Of a stretch of DNA of 64,000 nucleotides, positions 60,289 through 64,000 are shown piece by piece. The stretch spans positions 124,001 to 188,000 of the forward strand of contig JARWZO010000003.1 of assembly GCA_029866325.1 (NCBI GenBank), in the 5' to 3' direction. The notes beneath the pieces are model-generated. The model saw nothing but the letters and a program-made list of their open reading frames with translations, did not search any database and was not told where the DNA came from. A program made the translations under genes and the position numbers. This DNA comes from Fluviicola sp. (lineage in GTDB: Bacteria > Bacteroidota > Bacteroidia > Flavobacteriales_D > Crocinitomicaceae). Every line of letters begins with the position of its first letter. Position 1 is the first letter of the stretch.

Positions 60289-63237
60289 ATGTTAAACTTC
60301 CACTCTTGCTATAGTTTAAGGTATGGAACCGTTGCTCCTGAACAACTCGTGAGCTGGATTGAAACATCCGGATATGATCGCGTGGCTTTAACCGATATCA
60401 ATAACACAAGTGCTTTATTGGGATATATCCGCCTGATGCAGCAAAAAAAACAAAATCCCATTGTTGGAATTGATTTTAGAAACGGTATTAACTGCTGTTA
60501 TGTAGGTATTGCAAAAAACAATGACGGACTGATGGAACTCAATCAATTCCTAAGCGAACACCTGCATCAACAAAAAGAATTCCCAGCCCTGGCACCACCG
60601 TTTCAACATTGCTATGTTATTTATCCCTGGGGAAAAAATGAATCACTTCTTAAACCAAATGAACGAATAGGAATCGGAGCACATCAACTCAATCGATTGC
60701 AGATTCAACAACCAAGTGATTGGAGAAATTATGTTGTATTACAACCCATGACTTTTCTGGATAAACGACAATTCAATACACATCGACTATTACGCGCCAT
60801 CGATTGCAATACACTGCTCTCTACCCTATCACCGCAGGAACAAACAAGATCTGATGAATTGCTCTTAAATAAACATGATTTCAACGAGCTGTTTCAGCAA
60901 TTTCCGGAACTGATTCAAAACACGGAAACACTACTCCAAAATTGTGGTATCGAATTTCAGTTTGACAACGAAGTTACTCCACAAAATTTAGCCACTTACA
61001 CAGGCAATAAAGAAAGTGATTATCAAAAAATAGAAGAACTCTGCCATTTAAACCTTCATAAACGCTATCCCAGCGCCGACGAAATAATCTTTAAACGAAT
61101 CAAGAAGGAATTGGATGTTATACGTCAAAAAGATTACCTCTCTTATTTCTTAATTGCATGGGATATTGTATCCTACGCGCATTCAAAAAAATATTTCTAC
61201 GTGGGTCGGGGAAGCGGCGCTAATAGTATCGTTGCCTATTTACTTGGAATTACCGACGTAGACCCGATCGAACTAGACCTATACTTTGAACGATTCATTA
61301 ATCTATACCGGAAGAATCCTCCTGACTTCGATATTGACTTTTCTTGGCGCGACCGTGACGATGTTACCGAATACATCTTCAAACGATTCCCGAATTCGGC
61401 TATGATCTGTACCTACAATACCTTTCAATACAAAGCTACCATCAGGGAACTGGGAAAGATTATGGGACTCCCAAAATCAAGTATCGATCAGCTTAGCGCC
61501 GAAAAACCATCCTATGATCGTTCAGATAAACTCGGAAAACTGATTCTGAAATACAGTAAACTGATCGCCGGTCTTCCCTCTTACCTAAGCGTGCACGCCG
61601 GCGGGATCATCATCAGTGAAAAACCGATTCATTGCTACACGTCCACATTCCTCACCTCGAAGAATTTCCCTACTACTCAATTTTCGATGCTAGAAGCCGA
61701 AGATGTGGGCTTTTACAAATTCGATATTCTTTCGCAACGAGGATTGGGTAAAATCAAAGACTGTTTGGATATTATCCATGCAAATCAACCGGAAAATCCA
61801 CCGCATGATATTCGCGATATCCGGCATTTCAAGCATGACGACAATGTAAATGCGCTTCTCAGAAAAGCACAAGCGCTGGGTTGTTTTTATGTAGAATCGC
61901 CCGGAATGCGAATGCTCATGACGAAACTAAAAACCAATGGATACCTGGAACTGGTAGCGGCCAGCTCAATCATACGACCGGGAGTAGCTCAATCAGGGAT
62001 GATGCGCGAATATATTGTACGACATCGCAATCCAGAGCGCAGAAACGATGCTGCCCCCAAATTACTTGAACTCATGCCCGACACTTATGGCGTGATGGTA
62101 TATCAGGAAGATGTCATCAAAGTAGCGAACCAGTTTGCAGGTCTCAGTTTGGAAGAATCAGACATTCTCCGCAAAGCAATGTCAGGAAAATACCGCTCAC
62201 GAATGGAATTCAAAATCGTTCGAGATCAATTCTTTAGCAATTGCATTGAAAAAGGCTATAAACTCGATTACATTCAATCAGTTTGGCTTCAAATAGAAAG
62301 TTTTGGCGGATTTGCCTTCTCAAAAGGGCATTCGGCTTCCTATGCGGTTGAAAGCTATCAAAGCTTGTATCTGAAAGCCTATTACCCTTTAGAATACATG
62401 GTGGCCACTATCAATAATTTCGGGGGTTTTTACCGTACAGAAATTTATGTACGAGAGGCAAAAAAACTGGGGGCAATCATTGAATCTCCCTGCATCAACA
62501 CTAGCGAATATCATACAACGATAAATGGTAATGAAATCTTCTTAGGATTTCAGCACATCGAAGGTCTTGAGCATAAGATTATCCAAACAATTCTAGTGGA
62601 AAGAGCCGAGAACGGCCCCTTTTTAAGCTTGAACGATCTTACACGACGGGCAATCATTCCTATCGAACAATTAACGCTCATCATCCGGATAAATGCACTG
62701 CGGTCGTTTGGAGTTTCAAAAAAATCTATGCTCTGGGAAGCGCACTTATACCAACACAAAAAACCCGTAAACCATAAAGTTCAAACGTCATTATTTGAAG
62801 GTCCAAAAAAAATGTTCGCCCTGCCCGAGTTTCATGAAAACCCGTTTGAAAATGCGTTTGAGCAACTGGAATTACTCGGTTTCCCGCTCTGTAACCCATT
62901 TGAATTGATTGACCAAAACCTCAAACCGCATCAGAAGGCAGTCAATATACCCGCACACATCGGAAAAGAAATAATTACTTACGGCTATTACGTAACCGCA
63001 AAACGTACTTCAACAAAAAACGGTGAGTCAATGATGTTTGGAACCTTTCTAGATATTGATGGTGAGTATATCGATACTGTACATTTCCCTAACGTTACTG
63101 CTTCCTATCCATTTAGAGGTGCGGGCGTCTATGAACTTACTGGAATCATTACTTCCGAATTTGATTTTCAAACACTTGAAGTGAGTACCATGAAAAAAAT
63201 AAATTACCGCCCCGATGTACGTTACTCAGACGAATAG
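60289..63237 (+). CDS. C-family DNA polymerase III alpha subunit, DnaE2/ImuC-like second copy
   Basis: 982 aa, shorter than replicative DnaE (about 1150-1200). N-terminal PHP domain is degenerate (FHSCYSLRYG and LTDINNTSALL lack metal histidines). Polymerase core complete: YFYVGRGSGANSIVAYLLGI, catalytic aspartates in NPPDFDIDFSWRDRD, MVYQEDVIKVANQFAGLSLE, and AFSKGHSASYAVESYQSLYL. A (HhH)2 region and a C-terminal OB domain (ITYGYYVTAKRTSTKNGESM) follow, but no tau-binding tail. This fits an error-prone mutasome polymerase working with the DinB enzyme just upstream. Start at 60289 gives the PHP N-terminus. Confidence 0.92.
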   Translation: MLNFHSCYSLRYGTVAPEQLVSWIETSGYDRVALTDINNTSALLGYIRLMQQKKQNPIVGIDFRNGINCCYVGIAKNNDGLMELNQFLSEHLHQQKEFPALAPPFQHCYVIYPWGKNESLLKPNERIGIGAHQLNRLQIQQPSDWRNYVVLQPMTFLDKRQFNTHRLLRAIDCNTLLSTLSPQEQTRSDELLLNKHDFNELFQQFPELIQNTETLLQNCGIEFQFDNEVTPQNLATYTGNKESDYQKIEELCHLNLHKRYPSADEIIFKRIKKELDVIRQKDYLSYFLIAWDIVSYAHSKKYFYVGRGSGANSIVAYLLGITDVDPIELDLYFERFINLYRKNPPDFDIDFSWRDRDDVTEYIFKRFPNSAMICTYNTFQYKATIRELGKIMGLPKSSIDQLSAEKPSYDRSDKLGKLILKYSKLIAGLPSYLSVHAGGIIISEKPIHCYTSTFLTSKNFPTTQFSMLEAEDVGFYKFDILSQRGLGKIKDCLDIIHANQPENPPHDIRDIRHFKHDDNVNALLRKAQALGCFYVESPGMRMLMTKLKTNGYLELVAASSIIRPGVAQSGMMREYIVRHRNPERRNDAAPKLLELMPDTYGVMVYQEDVIKVANQFAGLSLEESDILRKAMSGKYRSRMEFKIVRDQFFSNCIEKGYKLDYIQSVWLQIESFGGFAFSKGHSASYAVESYQSLYLKAYYPLEYMVATINNFGGFYRTEIYVREAKKLGAIIESPCINTSEYHTTINGNEIFLGFQHIEGLEHKIIQTILVERAENGPFLSLNDLTRRAIIPIEQLTLIIRINALRSFGVSKKSMLWEAHLYQHKKPVNHKVQTSLFEGPKKMFALPEFHENPFENAFEQLELLGFPLCNPFELIDQNLKPHQKAVNIPAHIGKEIITYGYYVTAKRTSTKNGESMMFGTFLDIDGEYIDTVHFPNVTASYPFRGAGVYELTGIITSEFDFQTLEVSTMKKINYRPDVRYSDE

Positions 63238-63272
63238 CGAATATATTCCCCACCTAAATCACCATCACAAAA

Positions 63273-63301
63273 AAACGGCGCCCTAAAATAGAGCGCCGTT
63301 T
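63273..63301. terminator. Bidirectional terminator
   Basis: Nine-bp GC-rich stem AAACGGCGC/GCGCCGTTT between the convergent dnaE-type and T9SS protein genes. Confidence 0.8.
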
Positions 63302-63318
63302 CAGTTATCAGTAAAATC

Positions 63319-64000
63319 TTATCGATTCATATAGATTGAACCATTAAACGTTTTATTTTCATCCGAGTAAATATCTTTCACTCGTGCTACCCAGGTGTAT
63401 GTTCCTGCTGGAAGGATTTTCCCATTGTAAGTACCATCCCATTTAGAATTAACATCATGTGTTTCCCAAATAAGTTCACCCCAACGGTCAAAGATCAGCA
63501 ACTCGAAATTGTACTCATCTACTCCGCTGATCGAGAAATCCCATGTTTGGTTAAACTCATCATCGTCCGGTGTAAATGAGTTAGGAGCGAAGAACAAGAT
63601 ATCACTGTTCACAGACAAAGTACGCTCAACCGTATCCGTACAACCTTCAGGAGTTTGAACAATCAATTGAATCACATATTTGTCTACAATTCCGTCAGGG
63701 AATTTGAACGTAGGGCTATCGTAAGTGCTTGAAGAAGGAACAGAACCCGGAGAGCTCCATTGCCATGACACTACACCCGCAGAAGACTTATCCTGCATTG
63801 TTACAGTAGTTTCGAAAATCGTAGTCGGGTTTGCAGACATATTGAAGTCAGCAACCGGATTAGCAATTACAGTAACGATATCCTCAAAATGACCCGTATA
63901 CACACAACCATAGATTGATGTTACAGTAACATCTACATCGTAAGGATTCGGATTGTTGTATTGGTGAGTAACACCTGCCGCACCTACAAGGATTTCATCA
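63319..64000 (-). CDS. T9SS type B secreted protein, C-terminal fragment at window edge
   Basis: The reading frame is open to the last base of the window, so the N-terminus lies outside. Visible part: a PKD-like domain (AGVVSWQWSSPGSVPSSS, DKYVIQLIVQTPEGC) and then the CHU_C gliding-motility/T9SS type B sorting domain (APNSFTPDDDEFNQTWDF, FDRWGELIWET, KWDGTYNGKILPAGTYTW) ending KTFNGSIYMNR. The protein is exported through T9SS. Probably a large adhesin-like or structural surface protein. Confidence 0.88.
   Translation of the reverse strand, partial: DEILVGAAGVTHQYNNPNPYDVDVTVTSIYGCVYTGHFEDIVTVIANPVADFNMSANPTTIFETTVTMQDKSSAGVVSWQWSSPGSVPSSSTYDSPTFKFPDGIVDKYVIQLIVQTPEGCTDTVERTLSVNSDILFFAPNSFTPDDDEFNQTWDFSISGVDEYNFELLIFDRWGELIWETHDVNSKWDGTYNGKILPAGTYTWVARVKDIYSDENKTFNGSIYMNR

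Noticed and set aside
1-64000. tRNA, rRNA, riboswitch or replication origin
   Set aside because: I looked for tRNA T-loop motifs, rRNA segments and DnaA-box clusters in the gaps and saw none; a covariance-model scan could still find something I missed.

Overview
This 64 kb window looks like an ordinary chromosomal stretch of a Bacteroidota bacterium, most likely order Flavobacteriales (possibly near Fluviicola/Crocinitomicaceae; that genus-level guess is weak). The signs are: several secreted proteins ending in type IX secretion (T9SS) sorting domains; a gliding-motility-type CHU_C domain; GSCFA, DUF4494, WG-repeat and Bacteroidota-style RHS proteins; type B ribosomal protein L31; a menaquinone gene (menB); promoters of the Bacteroidota form TAnnTTTG; and few recognisable Shine-Dalgarno sites. 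No rRNA, tRNA or CRISPR array was recognised.

Layout. 1-4.3 kb: the 3' end of an RHS/YD-repeat gene with an AT-rich variable tail, a small membrane protein that could be its immunity partner, a terminator, and an IS1-family element whose transposase is split at an A10 run. 4.3-13.6 kb: a membrane protein, a transglutaminase-like protein, a SpoIIE-type phosphatase, an M61 peptidase, a GH3 lipoprotein, a YdjM-like membrane hydrolase with an odd start, and a T9SS arylsulfotransferase-like protein. 13.7-17.8 kb: a tightly overlapping operon radC-wecB-deacetylase-GSCFA. 17.8-19.6 kb: an ECF sigma factor with a membrane anti-sigma candidate that carries a CHU_C-like C-terminus. 19.7-26.2 kb: mdh, a tiny Trp/Tyr-rich secreted protein, a CotH/T9SS protein, a beta-helix lipoprotein and rpmE2. 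26.3-34.2 kb: a WG-repeat protein with an AAC(3)-like enzyme, two tandem paralogous secreted proteins, then menB-mscS-hotdog thioesterase and a secreted protein. 34.2-41.9 kb: DUF4494-pdxH-M16 peptidase, an intact 1391-bp IS4-family element, a T9SS protein overlapping pdxJ, and two lipoproteins. 42.2-48.4 kb: a complete RND efflux operon behind a TetR regulator with a dyad operator. 48.8-53.5 kb: arfB, an outer-membrane protein, a DMT transporter, an alpha-oxoamine synthase and a secreted protein. 54-58.1 kb: two sensor kinases and a LuxR-type response regulator. 58.4-63.2 kb: a zinc-ribbon protein, then a Y-family polymerase and a second DnaE in one transcription unit (a mutasome-like cassette) behind a duplicated dyad operator. 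The window ends inside a T9SS type B protein.

The least expected signals are: (i) twin TGATTA-N5-TAATCA dyads overlapping the promoter of the DinB-DnaE cassette; (ii) an anti-sigma candidate with a T9SS/gliding-type C-terminal domain; (iii) a dispersed intergenic repeat built on GTTTCTAACGGTTAG, seen seven times and usually in pairs, one copy supplying the C-terminus of a transporter; (iv) several long perfect palindromes between genes; and (v) a set of genes whose start codon lies only 4-5 nt after the -7 box, which implies leaderless mRNAs.
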